A DNA stretch of 12,673 nucleotides. Origin: an uncultured Clostridia bacterium. GTDB taxonomy: Bacteria; Bacillota; Clostridia; Christensenellales; UBA1242. The notes beneath the pieces were generated by a model, which was not told where the DNA came from, searched no databases, and was given only the letters and a program-made list of their open reading frames with translations. Made by a program: the position numbers and the translations under genes. Location of the stretch: NCBI GenBank assembly GCA_900554955.1, contig USJH01000010.1, positions 1 through 12,673 of the forward strand, written 5' to 3'. Below are positions 1 to 9,313 of this stretch, piece after piece (position 1 is the stretch's first letter; each line of letters starts with the position of its first letter).

Positions 1-116
1 GTTGCAATGTCTTTGCCATCAACCGATGTGAATGCGTTAAAATTTGCAGGAGTAGAAAGTCCCATCAATTTTGATGCAACAACACTAAAGAAATTTGTCA
101 GTGTTTTAAAACCCAT
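1..116 (-). CDS. N-terminus of a further operon gene, candidate pilin-like T4SS subunit (3'-partial)
   Basis: Only the first 38 codons are inside the window. The start ATG at 116 lies 16 nt after the stop of the giant membrane protein and has a strong Shine-Dalgarno, so the gene is probably co-transcribed with the two upstream. The peptide begins MGFKTLTNFFSVVASKLMGL, an amphipathic to hydrophobic helix with two Lys, and continues into a polar Asn/Thr/Asp segment. No classical signal peptide cleavage site is obvious. In mycoplasma ICE modules, as I recall them, a small pilin-like protein (Mbov_0395 family) lies beside the large membrane protein and the ATPase. That positional match is the only reason for the pilin suggestion; the visible part is too short to assign a family. 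Confidence 0.7.
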   Translation of the reverse strand, partial: MGFKTLTNFFSVVASKLMGLSTPANFNAFTSVDGKDIA

Positions 117-123
117 CTTCCTA

Positions 124-130
124 CTCCTTT
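124..130 (-). promoter_or_regulatory. Ribosome binding site of the downstream small gene
   Basis: The transcribed sense reads AAAGGAG, 7 nt before an ATG at 116 and directly after the TAA of the giant membrane protein. It supports a real start for the gene cut by the window edge. Confidence 0.85.
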
Positions 131-132
131 AA

Positions 133-3100
133 TTATTTTTTATTTCGTGGTTGTTTTGTTGGTTTTGATCTTCTGTTTGAACTTGAAGATCTGCTATTTC
201 TCTGTGGAGACTGTGTCCCACCACTAGAGCCACTTCCTTCTCCACCATCAGCATCTGAGCTGCCAGAATAGTTTCTTTGATTTCTTGCTTCATTGTTAGC
301 ATTGCTTTCTTGTCGCTGTTCATTTGCTCTTGCTTCATCTTTCTTTTCTTTTTCATTTTTTGGAGATTTTGCAATAGCTTCTTCAAGTAATTTTGCAGCT
401 GCTTTAGCACGTTCTGGTGGAACGCCATTTGCTTTGCAATATGCTTCAGCGGCAATTCCAGCAGCTTTTCCAGTAACTTTTCTTGCACCATTCACTGCGG
501 TTTCAAAAATTTCTCTTCCTGGAACCATTTGTTTAAGTGAATTTCTTGTATATTTAAGTTCGTCTTCAATAGCTTTTCCACTCCAAACATTCTTAACATC
601 GTTTGTCATTTTCTTAATGTCTGACTTAACGGTTTCACCATTATCAAATCCATTTTGAAGATAAAGAATGCCAGCAAAGAGTTCTGGTGCACGTTTTGTC
701 ATATATGCAAGTCCAACAACAAATATAAATCTTCCAATTTCGTTCAAGAACGACAACGAGAAGTGTCTGAACAGTGGAAGCGAAGAGAATGCTTCTGTTG
801 TTGAGAACAGTTGCATTGAGTTTATGATAGGAACCAAGATGAAGAAAATGTTAAATCCAACTGCAAAAGCAAAAACTGAAGTTAAGTCTGCAACTGTATT
901 TTCTTTCCACTTTTCATATCCAACCTTAGATTCAGCTATGCCTTCCTTTTGCTTTTCATCAGCTTTAAGTGCAATTGTGGAAATTGCAAGCGGAGCGATG
1001 ACAAAGTCAAGTGCAAGGTCAAAAACACGTTTAATTGCCGCAAACAAGGCCTTTACAAGGGCTGAGAGCAAGCAAATTGTTCCAATGCAAAGAATAATGA
1101 TATTAATGTTTAAAATGTCATATGCATAAGTAATATCAACGTTATTTCCACGTCCAAAGTTATAACTCATTGCAATAAGGCCATTTTCACATTTTGTTTC
1201 TACAACCGTATTAACACCATAACAGAAATTAAAGTTTGTGTGTGCTGCGAAACGTGGAATTGATGCTGCCAAATGTTCAACAATAGTCTTTCCTGTGAAA
1301 AGTTTAGTAACCATGTTTGAAATATAAGAAACAGCAGTATAGCTAACTTTAATTTGATCAACAGAAAGGAAATATTCAGAAATTCCAATATCTGAAGCAT
1401 CACGAATCACGACATCGTCATGATAATATTCAATTCTTCCATCAACTTTTCTGATTGCTGTTGGGGTTCCGTCAGAATTCACAAGTCCCCTTGCAATTAT
1501 TGGGAAGAATACGGTTTCATCATTCTTGTCGTTTGACATATAATATTCGGTATAAGGATTTCTATATCCAAACTTTTCGGCAAATGATTTTGCATTCTCG
1601 CTGTCATCTTCTTTTGGAAGAAGGTCATATTTAACGTTAGCTGTGTTTGTCATCATGAATGGAACATAGCTTCTTGTTTCTGAATCGAAAATACAAATGA
1701 TAAAGATGTCTCCATTCTTTTCATCTTCACCAAGCAAATTGAAATCGATTGAATATTCTGCATCGATAAGTTCTTCATATGGTCTGTTGTCAAGACCAGC
1801 AAGTCGAAGAATTACTGCTTGAGAATAGTTATTAACCTTAAGTTCCTTAATGTTTTCTCTTCTCTCTTTTGACCAGTTACATTCAACTGCGCCAACACTT
1901 TGTGTGTCAGACCAATCTGAACAACCAAGAGCAAGAAGTGCAAGATAACGTTTTTGTCCTTCTTCTGTTGTTTCGCCAGTTTGACTTTCATAGCCGATAA
2001 GTGTTTGCAAACATCTTATTCTTATTTCTTTTAAGGTTAAAGAAGTATAATCAACATATCCTTTCTTTACTTTATCATTGTCTGTCATAAGCAAATAGCT
2101 TAAAACATTGTTAAGAAATTGTGCATTTTGTTTTCCAGTTGATCCTTGAATTCGAGCAAGTGCTTTTTCATAGGTGTCAATTTTAACAACATCTTTTTGT
2201 TCTGTTTGAGTTTGATCTTCAGTTTTTGTTTCACTGCTATCTTTTTTCTCTGTATTTGCAAATAAATGTTCAAGTGCAATTTCTGGCAAATATTTACCAT
2301 TAAGAAGTTTTGTAAGAATAAATTCTGCTAAGTCAACATTGTTATTTTCTGCTGTTCCAACAACAATTTCATCAATAGCTGATGTTGAAAGGTTAGAAAG
2401 GTTCGACATTTGATAAAGTCTTGCAGAAATGTCGCCAAGTGCAACAGCAAAGTCATGCACGTCTGCAAAGCTGTTTGAAGCTTTATAGAACACACCACCC
2501 TTTGTTATAAAGTTCTCTTTCAAAACATATTCAGGGTTTCTTTCATACCAATATGCAGTTGAACTATATTTTCTTCCAGAATCATACCACCAACCAGCAG
2601 TTTCTGTTGTTGAATGTTTAATGTTTTTAGAAACATATTCGTTTATTTCTGCATTTGTCAATTGAGTAAGTTTTACAATTCCCTCATATCCTTCACTTAC
2701 GAACACAGGAGAATATCCAAATTCTTTGCACAAATCATAGCCAAGAACATATTCAATTACTTTTGCTTTTGTAAAGTTTTGTCCAACAAGATAATGTTTA
2801 GAATTTACAACAATATCAAGACTTGAAACAGCCTCATCAGACATTTCACTTTCAATTGCGAAATAAATTTCATATCTGTTTAAACGATCAAGTTCGTTTT
2901 GTGAACGAACATAGCCGCCAATACTTTCAATATATGTGTTAATTTTATCTGAAAAGTTTTTATTGTCTTCATCTTCAAAATATTCATCAGATTGTGAATT
3001 TTTCCATGTTGTATAATTGTTTTTCAACTTATTATACAAATCAGTCAATTGTTGCCATTTTGCAATGTTTGCATAGTCACTTGGTGATGAACCACCAATT

Positions 3101-6100
3101 CCTAAAACACCTTTTTTGATAAGAAGTGATGCTTCGTCTGATGAGAGTTTGCCACCTTTATTTGAAACAAGCCAGTTATAAAGGTCACCACTGCTTGTTA
3201 TAAGCAAACTTGTTGCTTGATCGAAATAGTTTTCAACATCATTTAAAATTTTATCTCTTTTTCCAATGTTTGCTTTTGAGTTGTCAACATTGTAAAATTC
3301 TTCTTTTGCTTGAGCATATTTATCAACTGAATCAAAATATTTGTCTGCTTTTGAACAGATCTGATTAACATATCTATCAAAAGTTGAAAGGCTCACACCA
3401 GATCCAACATTATTTCTAAGGTCTTGGAACAATCTTCTTAAAGATCCTTCAAGATAAACTGTTTTTCCGTCTTCTTCTGTTGTAAGATCAGATTTATAAA
3501 GTGATGCATTTTTACGAAGATTTAAAATGTCATATGAATTTGTAATAAAATCAAAATCGTCTTTAGAATCATCACCAAAAGAATTATCAAATTTATTTGT
3601 TTGATATCTAAATCCAGAAGATGGATTTGTAAAGATGCTTGAAAGCTCAAATCTAAAAGCAGTTTCATCAAAGAAAATTGAATTGTTTGCTGATGCTGCA
3701 TTTTTTACATAATTAATAAATTCCTCAATAATTGAACTTGAGCCACCGTAAAGGCCATTATATGCATTTTTAATATCTTGTTTAGCATTATCAACAATTC
3801 TTCCCTTCTCTGAGTCAGATTTAATGCTTTGCAAAATAAGATCATATCTGCCATTGAAATATTTGTCAGGGTCAGAATAGATATAAGCTTTAAGAGCTTT
3901 CATATATTCAGGATATGCCGCATCTGTTTCCTTAACATATTGTTCTTCAAGACGTTTTTTAGCATTTGCATAAACTTTGTTGATAAGTGACTTATAATAA
4001 TCACTAATAGAACCAGTTGAATATGGAACAAGATACCCCTCAGTTGTTTCAATGCTTTCTTTCAAATAAACCGAACCAAGAAGTGCAGTTGCAGTGTCAT
4101 AGAACCAGTTTGAAGCACTTGATGAAAGCAAAACTGAAGCAAGATATGCTTTATATGTGTAAAGCTGAACGGATTGTGAATTTCCGCTTAAAAGTTCGAA
4201 ATTTTCATAATATGCAATCTCGTCAAGAACTGGCGCCATATATGCATTGAAAATTTCAACGAAATAGTTTAATTGTTCTTTTGTTTGGAAATATCTGTCT
4301 TCTCCAAGCATGCTAAGAATCAAAGCTTTTACAGTGTCATTATCAAATTTTGTGCTATATTCAAGGCTTCCGAAAGATAAAATCTTTTCTGAAGAACTTA
4401 CATTTCCAAGGAAGAACTCAGACATTATAAGTCCAAGTGGGTGGATAAGTCCGGTTTGAATGTTTGAGCCGTTTGGATCATAGGTTCCACCACTTACATA
4501 TTCACTTAATTGTTCAAGCCAACTGCCATTTGCAATAAGGTTATTAATGTTAATGTCTTTATAAATAACTTGAAGGTCACGGATAAGTTTGTTTGGCCAT
4601 GCTGCCTGTTTAATTACTGTTTCAATTTTGTCATCATAGGTTGCATATGAAACAAGCCCTGAATCCCCCACAATTTCTTGAGTTCCCGACAAAACCGTAA
4701 TTAAAATATCTTTAAACGAATCGTCATTTGTTGTATAGTTTCCAAGCAAAACACCTTTAACAGAAATTGATATTACATCATTGTCATTAACTTTTATTGT
4801 TTTCTCTTTTCCGTCATCAAGTTTTTTAGTAACAGTATAGTTTCCTTTTGATCCACCAACTTGGTCAAGACCAAATTTGGTTTCCATGATTGTATAATAT
4901 GGATCTTTATAAGAATCAAGAATAAATGAACCATTTGCATCTTTAAGTTCTTTGTTGAGCTCTACTTGATAATTTTTGCCATTGATCGTAGCAACATATA
5001 TCTCGTCAGTCACAGTATAATCATTGATTGATGGTTGATAAACACGTTTTGTAACTTTCTTTACAGGAAGCTCATAGCCATTTTTAGCAATCTCGGTTAT
5101 TGTTTCACCAAGAGTGTTATTATTTGCAAATCTTGATTGCTCAAAAAGAATAAGAAGGTCATTAATTTCCATGTTTTCAAGCAACTTCTTCTTATATGCC
5201 GCAGCATTTGAACTGTCACTTAAAACAGCATTTGCAAATGCTGGTGTAAACTTAACAAAAACCTTATCTGTTTCCCACTCTACAATATTGATAGAATCTT
5301 CAAGACGTTTCAAAATATTAAATGTGTTGTCTGAATATTGATCAAATGCTAAAAGTGCACTGATTGTTCTAAGTGCATCAGAAATTGGTGAAGAAATTGA
5401 TTCGCTTGTTGGTGTATAAACAACTTTATAGCTTTCTCCCCCACTAAGATTTGATGCATCTTTATATGTGATTGAAAGTGAGCCAGTTGCTTTATCATAT
5501 ACTGAATCGTTGACATATTTCCAATCAATATCAGCATCTTTAATGTTTTTAACATAATATTTGATATTATTTTTAACTGCATAGTCAAGGAAATCTGCCA
5601 TAACATAATATTGTTCACGTGTGCAAGCAAATTTCTCAAATCCAGTATAATTTGAGTTGTTATAAAGTCGGTTGTTTTTATAAACAATTGTGTCTGAGAA
5701 AGAACCAAAATTTCTGTCAGCATAACTGTCGAAAAGAGTTCTTCCCTTGTCTTGGAAGCTTTCATAAATCTTCACAAGTTCAGATTTTGAATATCCATTA
5801 ACGGTTCCGTTTCTTGCAGGGTCATCAAAATTTACAACTAAAGGAATTCGCCTGTCATCATCGGCATAATTTCTAAAGTTGTTCGCATTATATGCACTGG
5901 AAATGAACACCTGTGCCGCCATGCTGGTGTTTTCACCACCACGAAGAATATCATTAAATCCAGCTAAAATTGCGTTTGTTAAAACAACACCTAAAAGCAA
6001 AAATAATGGGAACATTCCCATTGTGAAAAGAGAACGAAGGGTTCTTCCCAAAATTCTTCCCTTTCCGTTTGTTTCAGATTTTTCAACTGCAAAAGCATAT

Positions 6101-6504
6101 TCACTTTTAACAATTGATACAATTGTAAACAAAATGATTAAAACAATTGCAATTCCGCAACATGCTTTAAACACATTTAAAACAGTTTCGTTTGTTAAAA
6201 TTTTAACAACTGGGTTTGTAGAGTCGATAACAACATAATCTTCAAGTTTAACTGAGATTCCAAGGACTCTCGAAACTGCAATTTGAATAATTTCAATGAA
6301 ATTGAGAATGAACGAACAAATCAAATATATTAATTTTGAGAAAATAACTTGAATTTTGTTCCACAAAAGCCCAAGAAATTCCAGCCCAAGAAGACCAGAA
6401 TCAAATCCGCTTTGAATCTGGTCGTCTGCAAGCAAAGATGACCGGCAAAAGATTTTGCCAGCAAACAAACTATTAAGCTTCAGTGCCATTGAAAACAATT
6501 TCAT
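133..6504 (-). CDS. Giant VirB6/TrbL-like T4SS membrane protein with ~1600-residue extracytoplasmic region
   Basis: The product has 2123 residues, far longer than ordinary VirB6-type channel proteins. Membrane segments are predicted near residues 51-80, 110-132 and 160-182, then near 1799-1822, 1876-1896 and 1921-1936, with a shorter hydrophobic segment around 1828-1848 that may be re-entrant. Between them, ~185-1790 is hydrophilic, rich in Ser, Asn, Tyr, Asp and Lys. By the positive-inside rule (basic stretch ~141-158 inside) it lies outside the membrane. It has helical or coiled-coil parts, an aromatic cluster around Trp1305-Trp1306, a Thr/Glu/Gln/Lys linker at ~1415-1440, and scattered Cys including Cys1761 and Cys1772. 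The C-terminal pattern of a basic-led helix with APLA (1837-1840), charged loop and Trp1866 before the next helix resembles the conserved core of VirB6/TrbL-like proteins. Residues 2046-2123 form a low-complexity tail ending in Ser/Arg/Lys. It probably forms the translocation channel and a surface structure. From memory, Mbov_0396-type ICE proteins occupy the same place beside the ATPase. Function rests on topology and context. Confidence 0.8.
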   Translation of the reverse strand: MKLFSMALKLNSLFAGKIFCRSSLLADDQIQSGFDSGLLGLEFLGLLWNKIQVIFSKLIYLICSFILNFIEIIQIAVSRVLGISVKLEDYVVIDSTNPVVKILTNETVLNVFKACCGIAIVLIILFTIVSIVKSEYAFAVEKSETNGKGRILGRTLRSLFTMGMFPLFLLLGVVLTNAILAGFNDILRGGENTSMAAQVFISSAYNANNFRNYADDDRRIPLVVNFDDPARNGTVNGYSKSELVKIYESFQDKGRTLFDSYADRNFGSFSDTIVYKNNRLYNNSNYTGFEKFACTREQYYVMADFLDYAVKNNIKYYVKNIKDADIDWKYVNDSVYDKATGSLSITYKDASNLSGGESYKVVYTPTSESISSPISDALRTISALLAFDQYSDNTFNILKRLEDSINIVEWETDKVFVKFTPAFANAVLSDSSNAAAYKKKLLENMEINDLLILFEQSRFANNNTLGETITEIAKNGYELPVKKVTKRVYQPSINDYTVTDEIYVATINGKNYQVELNKELKDANGSFILDSYKDPYYTIMETKFGLDQVGGSKGNYTVTKKLDDGKEKTIKVNDNDVISISVKGVLLGNYTTNDDSFKDILITVLSGTQEIVGDSGLVSYATYDDKIETVIKQAAWPNKLIRDLQVIYKDININNLIANGSWLEQLSEYVSGGTYDPNGSNIQTGLIHPLGLIMSEFFLGNVSSSEKILSFGSLEYSTKFDNDTVKALILSMLGEDRYFQTKEQLNYFVEIFNAYMAPVLDEIAYYENFELLSGNSQSVQLYTYKAYLASVLLSSSASNWFYDTATALLGSVYLKESIETTEGYLVPYSTGSISDYYKSLINKVYANAKKRLEEQYVKETDAAYPEYMKALKAYIYSDPDKYFNGRYDLILQSIKSDSEKGRIVDNAKQDIKNAYNGLYGGSSSIIEEFINYVKNAASANNSIFFDETAFRFELSSIFTNPSSGFRYQTNKFDNSFGDDSKDDFDFITNSYDILNLRKNASLYKSDLTTEEDGKTVYLEGSLRRLFQDLRNNVGSGVSLSTFDRYVNQICSKADKYFDSVDKYAQAKEEFYNVDNSKANIGKRDKILNDVENYFDQATSLLITSSGDLYNWLVSNKGGKLSSDEASLLIKKGVLGIGGSSPSDYANIAKWQQLTDLYNKLKNNYTTWKNSQSDEYFEDEDNKNFSDKINTYIESIGGYVRSQNELDRLNRYEIYFAIESEMSDEAVSSLDIVVNSKHYLVGQNFTKAKVIEYVLGYDLCKEFGYSPVFVSEGYEGIVKLTQLTNAEINEYVSKNIKHSTTETAGWWYDSGRKYSSTAYWYERNPEYVLKENFITKGGVFYKASNSFADVHDFAVALGDISARLYQMSNLSNLSTSAIDEIVVGTAENNNVDLAEFILTKLLNGKYLPEIALEHLFANTEKKDSSETKTEDQTQTEQKDVVKIDTYEKALARIQGSTGKQNAQFLNNVLSYLLMTDNDKVKKGYVDYTSLTLKEIRIRCLQTLIGYESQTGETTEEGQKRYLALLALGCSDWSDTQSVGAVECNWSKERRENIKELKVNNYSQAVILRLAGLDNRPYEELIDAEYSIDFNLLGEDEKNGDIFIICIFDSETRSYVPFMMTNTANVKYDLLPKEDDSENAKSFAEKFGYRNPYTEYYMSNDKNDETVFFPIIARGLVNSDGTPTAIRKVDGRIEYYHDDVVIRDASDIGISEYFLSVDQIKVSYTAVSYISNMVTKLFTGKTIVEHLAASIPRFAAHTNFNFCYGVNTVVETKCENGLIAMSYNFGRGNNVDITYAYDILNINIIILCIGTICLLSALVKALFAAIKRVFDLALDFVIAPLAISTIALKADEKQKEGIAESKVGYEKWKENTVADLTSVFAFAVGFNIFFILVPIINSMQLFSTTEAFSSLPLFRHFSLSFLNEIGRFIFVVGLAYMTKRAPELFAGILYLQNGFDNGETVKSDIKKMTNDVKNVWSGKAIEDELKYTRNSLKQMVPGREIFETAVNGARKVTGKAAGIAAEAYCKANGVPPERAKAAAKLLEEAIAKSPKNEKEKKDEARANEQRQESNANNEARNQRNYSGSSDADGGEGSGSSGGTQSPQRNSRSSSSNRRSKPTKQPRNKK

Positions 6505-6511
6505 TTGTTTA

Positions 6512-6517
6512 TCCTTT
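6512..6517 (-). promoter_or_regulatory. Ribosome binding site of the giant membrane protein, overlapping the virB4 stop
   Basis: The transcribed sense reads TAAAGGATAAACAAATG: the virB4 TAA stop overlaps the AAAGGA Shine-Dalgarno, and the ATG at 6504 follows after 7 nt. This decides the start over the in-frame ATG five codons later and suggests coupled translation of the two membrane-associated components. Confidence 0.85.
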
Positions 6518-9275
6518 ATTTTCCTTCTGAGTTGTTTCCAGAATTAATTTCTTTATTGATGTTTTCTTCTGTAACTTGATCTTCAAGTTCAGTTTCAACA
6601 GTATCTTTTCTGATTTTTTCAAACAAATCACGAACACGATCTGCAACAATAATGTCGATGTTTGTTCTTGAATATGCCCCTGTCATAAGGAAAGCCTTAC
6701 CACGTGGGTTCATAACAATTGTGTCTTGTTCTTTTTCATTGATTTGACCTGCTTTTTCATAAAGAGCAACAAGGTCATTAATATCGTGTGGAGCCAAGCT
6801 GAAGATAAGTGAATATTGCGATGCGTTGATAATCGCAGTACTTTTTCTTGCAATGTCTGGTGTTCCAGTAAAGTCTTTAAGGTTCTGAGTAATAACAATT
6901 TGCATTCCTTCATATTTACGAATACGTTTAGCAAGGTTAAACATGAAGTCAAGTGCAACGTCTTTCTTAGGGTCAATGAAAACGTGAGCTTCGTCGATAA
7001 CAACAATAACTCTACGTTTTGTATTGAATTTTGCATTATAGTCTTTGTTTTTGATAATTTCGTTGTTAAGCCAACGCATGATAAGCATCATTTGAGCGTT
7101 TGCAATATCGTTGTTACTGTTTGCAAGAAGAGTTTGGAAGTTGAACACGATCATGCTTTCATCAGCAGTGATTGTTGATTTACCATTCCAAAGAAGACTG
7201 TTTCTTCCACCTTCTGCAAATTTATTGAGATATGTTCGAATAATTTTAAGGTTATTTCTTTGATATTCGTCTTTTGCTAGGTCATATTGTTGTGAAACAT
7301 AGTTATAAAGGTCTTGCATGATTGGGAATTGTTCAGGAGTTAATTCTTCAATTCTTGTGTGAGAGTTAATTCCAAATTTTTCATACATTTCCTTGATACA
7401 TTCGTTCAAAACTTCAAGAGCATCGTTTGTAATTCCGTCAAGAATCATTTTAAAGAAGCTTTCAAGGAATTGCAAGTGGCTGGCAAGAGAAACGTTTTCA
7501 CCTGTATCGGTTTCGTCATCAAGACCGGTGATAACTTGAAGTGGGTTAATTCTTCCTTCCTTCGCTGATCCAACATCAATAACTTTTCCTTTAAGGTTTC
7601 TTGCAAGAATGTCATATTCTCTTTCAGGGTCCAAAATGAAAACTTTTGTGTTATCTGATGCAAGGTTTGTCAAAATCGCTTTTGTTGCGAAAGACTTACC
7701 AGAACCAGATTTTCCAAGAACAACCATGTTAGAGTTGATTCTTTCTTTATCACGTTTGAAGAAGTCGATGAAAACAGGTTCGTTGTTCATTCCAAGATAG
7801 AAACCTTCAGGGTCTTGAACAGCATCTGAAACAAATGGGAACATTGCGGCAAGTGATGAAGAGTTAATTCCACGTTCGAATTTTTTGCAGCTTGAACGTT
7901 GTGAAATGTTACCATCAATAAATGCATTTCTTTGTTTACCAAAAAGATCTGAATATTTAAAACCAGCACGCATAAGTTGAGTTCTAAGAAGTTTTCTTTG
8001 CTCTTCCTCAACTTGAATGTAAATGTTAGTGTCGAACAACACTTCATTACCAGTTTTAATAGAAGCCAAAAGCTCACGAAGAGTTTCAAGGTGAACGTTC
8101 TTTTCAAGTTCTGTTGAAGCTCTTGCACGTTTTGCTGCCTGAGTTTCCATTTCCATGATAGAACGGTCAAGTCTTCGCTCAGATTCGCTTTGAGCAACAG
8201 GTTTAAGTTTTACAGAAATTCTTGTTCCAGGAACAGAGAAGAAGCTTCTTCCCCATGCATTTGGAACTGTAATTGGATATTCCGCAACTGCATATGTTGT
8301 ATATGACTTTTCATTTACAAAATGACGAAGTGCAGAGAAACGAATTCTTTCTGGCATGATCCAGTTTATAAGATCTTTTGGATCAATATCTTTAACTTCA
8401 CGTTCATCAAAGCTTGAAGTGTAATAGTTTTTAAGGAAAACAGCACATTCAGGACGGCTGAGAATATTACAGCTCATAACATTGTTTGTTCCACCTTCAA
8501 TTGTGTTAACAATAAAGTTAACAGTTGAAAGAAGACTTCTTACAGCTTTTCCGAAAACAACAAGATACATGTGGTCTTTCAAAATTGGGAACTCTTTATC
8601 AACGTTCATTGCATCAAGAGAGTTGATACGAGATTCAACAATTTCAATTCTTGGAATTGCTTCTTGTTCTTTCATCACACCGTTTGCAATGTTTTGCAAA
8701 ATCTCATCTTTCTTTTCACATTCACGCATGATATAGCTGTCAAGAACCATTGGTCTTGAAAGTTTAAATATAGCGGCAGATTGCTCGCTTGAAAGAGATT
8801 TCAAGGCATTGTCAAAAGCAGCAATATAGGCATCTTGTCTTGCAAGTGAAAGCATGTAAAATTCGATTGATTTGATTTCAATTGCAACACCAAAATATTC
8901 TTTATAGTCGATAATTCCAACCTTATGTTTTTCATCATAGTTTTGTTCCAAAATTCCAACATATGGCATAAGCGCATTAACACTTTTTCTTGTCGCATGT
9001 TTTTGTTTTGTGAATTTCTTAACTCCGAAAATATATTTAAACAGGTCGCCAATTGCTTGATATGTTCGAGTTTCTGGTGCAATTTGAAGAAACATAACAA
9101 TTGTCACCATGATAACACAAGCCGACAAAATAAGTCGAATCTTAACAGAAAAGTCACTGATAAGAACAAGTGCTAACAAAAGCATGAACACAATGCCAAT
9201 GACACCATCCATAATTGTGAGCCCTTTAAAGAACTCGGTTTTAACTTTGGTTCGTCTTGGAATAAGTCTTGCCAT
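6516..9275 (-). CDS. virB4: VirB4-class T4SS ATPase with N-terminal PrgI-like membrane domain
   Basis: VirB4 is the conserved ATPase of type IV secretion and conjugation machines; it sits at the cytoplasmic face of the membrane and drives assembly or substrate transfer. The product has 919 residues. Residues ~5-95 hold a motif-like start (basic segment, then FFKGLT) and two membrane helices at ~22-41 and ~45-65. They are followed by a basic amphipathic segment, the layout of PrgI-family proteins, which in many Gram-positive systems are separate small proteins next to virB4. Residues ~100-480 form the VirB4 N-terminal region. The RecA-like ATPase domain follows, with Walker A GKSGSGKS at 521-528 (Lys527), Walker B VIVVIDEAH with Asp761/Glu762, and the downstream TQN motif at 796-798. 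The last ~30 residues are acidic. All catalytic motifs look intact. The ATG at 9275 is set by a strong Shine-Dalgarno. The stop codon is embedded in the ribosome binding site of the next gene, 11 nt before its start, pointing to translational coupling. From memory it resembles the Mbov_0397-type ICE ATPases of mycoplasmas. Confidence 0.95.
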   Translation of the reverse strand: MARLIPRRTKVKTEFFKGLTIMDGVIGIVFMLLLALVLISDFSVKIRLILSACVIMVTIVMFLQIAPETRTYQAIGDLFKYIFGVKKFTKQKHATRKSVNALMPYVGILEQNYDEKHKVGIIDYKEYFGVAIEIKSIEFYMLSLARQDAYIAAFDNALKSLSSEQSAAIFKLSRPMVLDSYIMRECEKKDEILQNIANGVMKEQEAIPRIEIVESRINSLDAMNVDKEFPILKDHMYLVVFGKAVRSLLSTVNFIVNTIEGGTNNVMSCNILSRPECAVFLKNYYTSSFDEREVKDIDPKDLINWIMPERIRFSALRHFVNEKSYTTYAVAEYPITVPNAWGRSFFSVPGTRISVKLKPVAQSESERRLDRSIMEMETQAAKRARASTELEKNVHLETLRELLASIKTGNEVLFDTNIYIQVEEEQRKLLRTQLMRAGFKYSDLFGKQRNAFIDGNISQRSSCKKFERGINSSSLAAMFPFVSDAVQDPEGFYLGMNNEPVFIDFFKRDKERINSNMVVLGKSGSGKSFATKAILTNLASDNTKVFILDPEREYDILARNLKGKVIDVGSAKEGRINPLQVITGLDDETDTGENVSLASHLQFLESFFKMILDGITNDALEVLNECIKEMYEKFGINSHTRIEELTPEQFPIMQDLYNYVSQQYDLAKDEYQRNNLKIIRTYLNKFAEGGRNSLLWNGKSTITADESMIVFNFQTLLANSNNDIANAQMMLIMRWLNNEIIKNKDYNAKFNTKRRVIVVIDEAHVFIDPKKDVALDFMFNLAKRIRKYEGMQIVITQNLKDFTGTPDIARKSTAIINASQYSLIFSLAPHDINDLVALYEKAGQINEKEQDTIVMNPRGKAFLMTGAYSRTNIDIIVADRVRDLFEKIRKDTVETELEDQVTEENINKEINSGNNSEGK

Positions 9276-9280
9276 AAAAA

Positions 9281-9288
9281 TCTCCTTT
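9281..9288 (-). promoter_or_regulatory. Ribosome binding site of virB4
   Basis: The transcribed sense reads AAAGGAGA followed by TTTTT and ATG at 9275. This near-perfect Shine-Dalgarno at a 5-7 nt spacing fixes the start of the ATPase gene and supports inclusion of the N-terminal membrane domain in the product. Confidence 0.9.
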
Positions 9289-9313
9289 AGTTTTTTTTAT
9301 AAAAATTTAATAA

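Noticed and set aside
133..6504. Giant protein as an adhesin or S-layer protein unrelated to secretion
   Set aside because: The two membrane clusters at the ends, the VirB6/TrbL-like pattern around 1837-1866 and the coupled start after virB4 fit a T4SS channel protein better, although an adhesive role of the loop remains possible.
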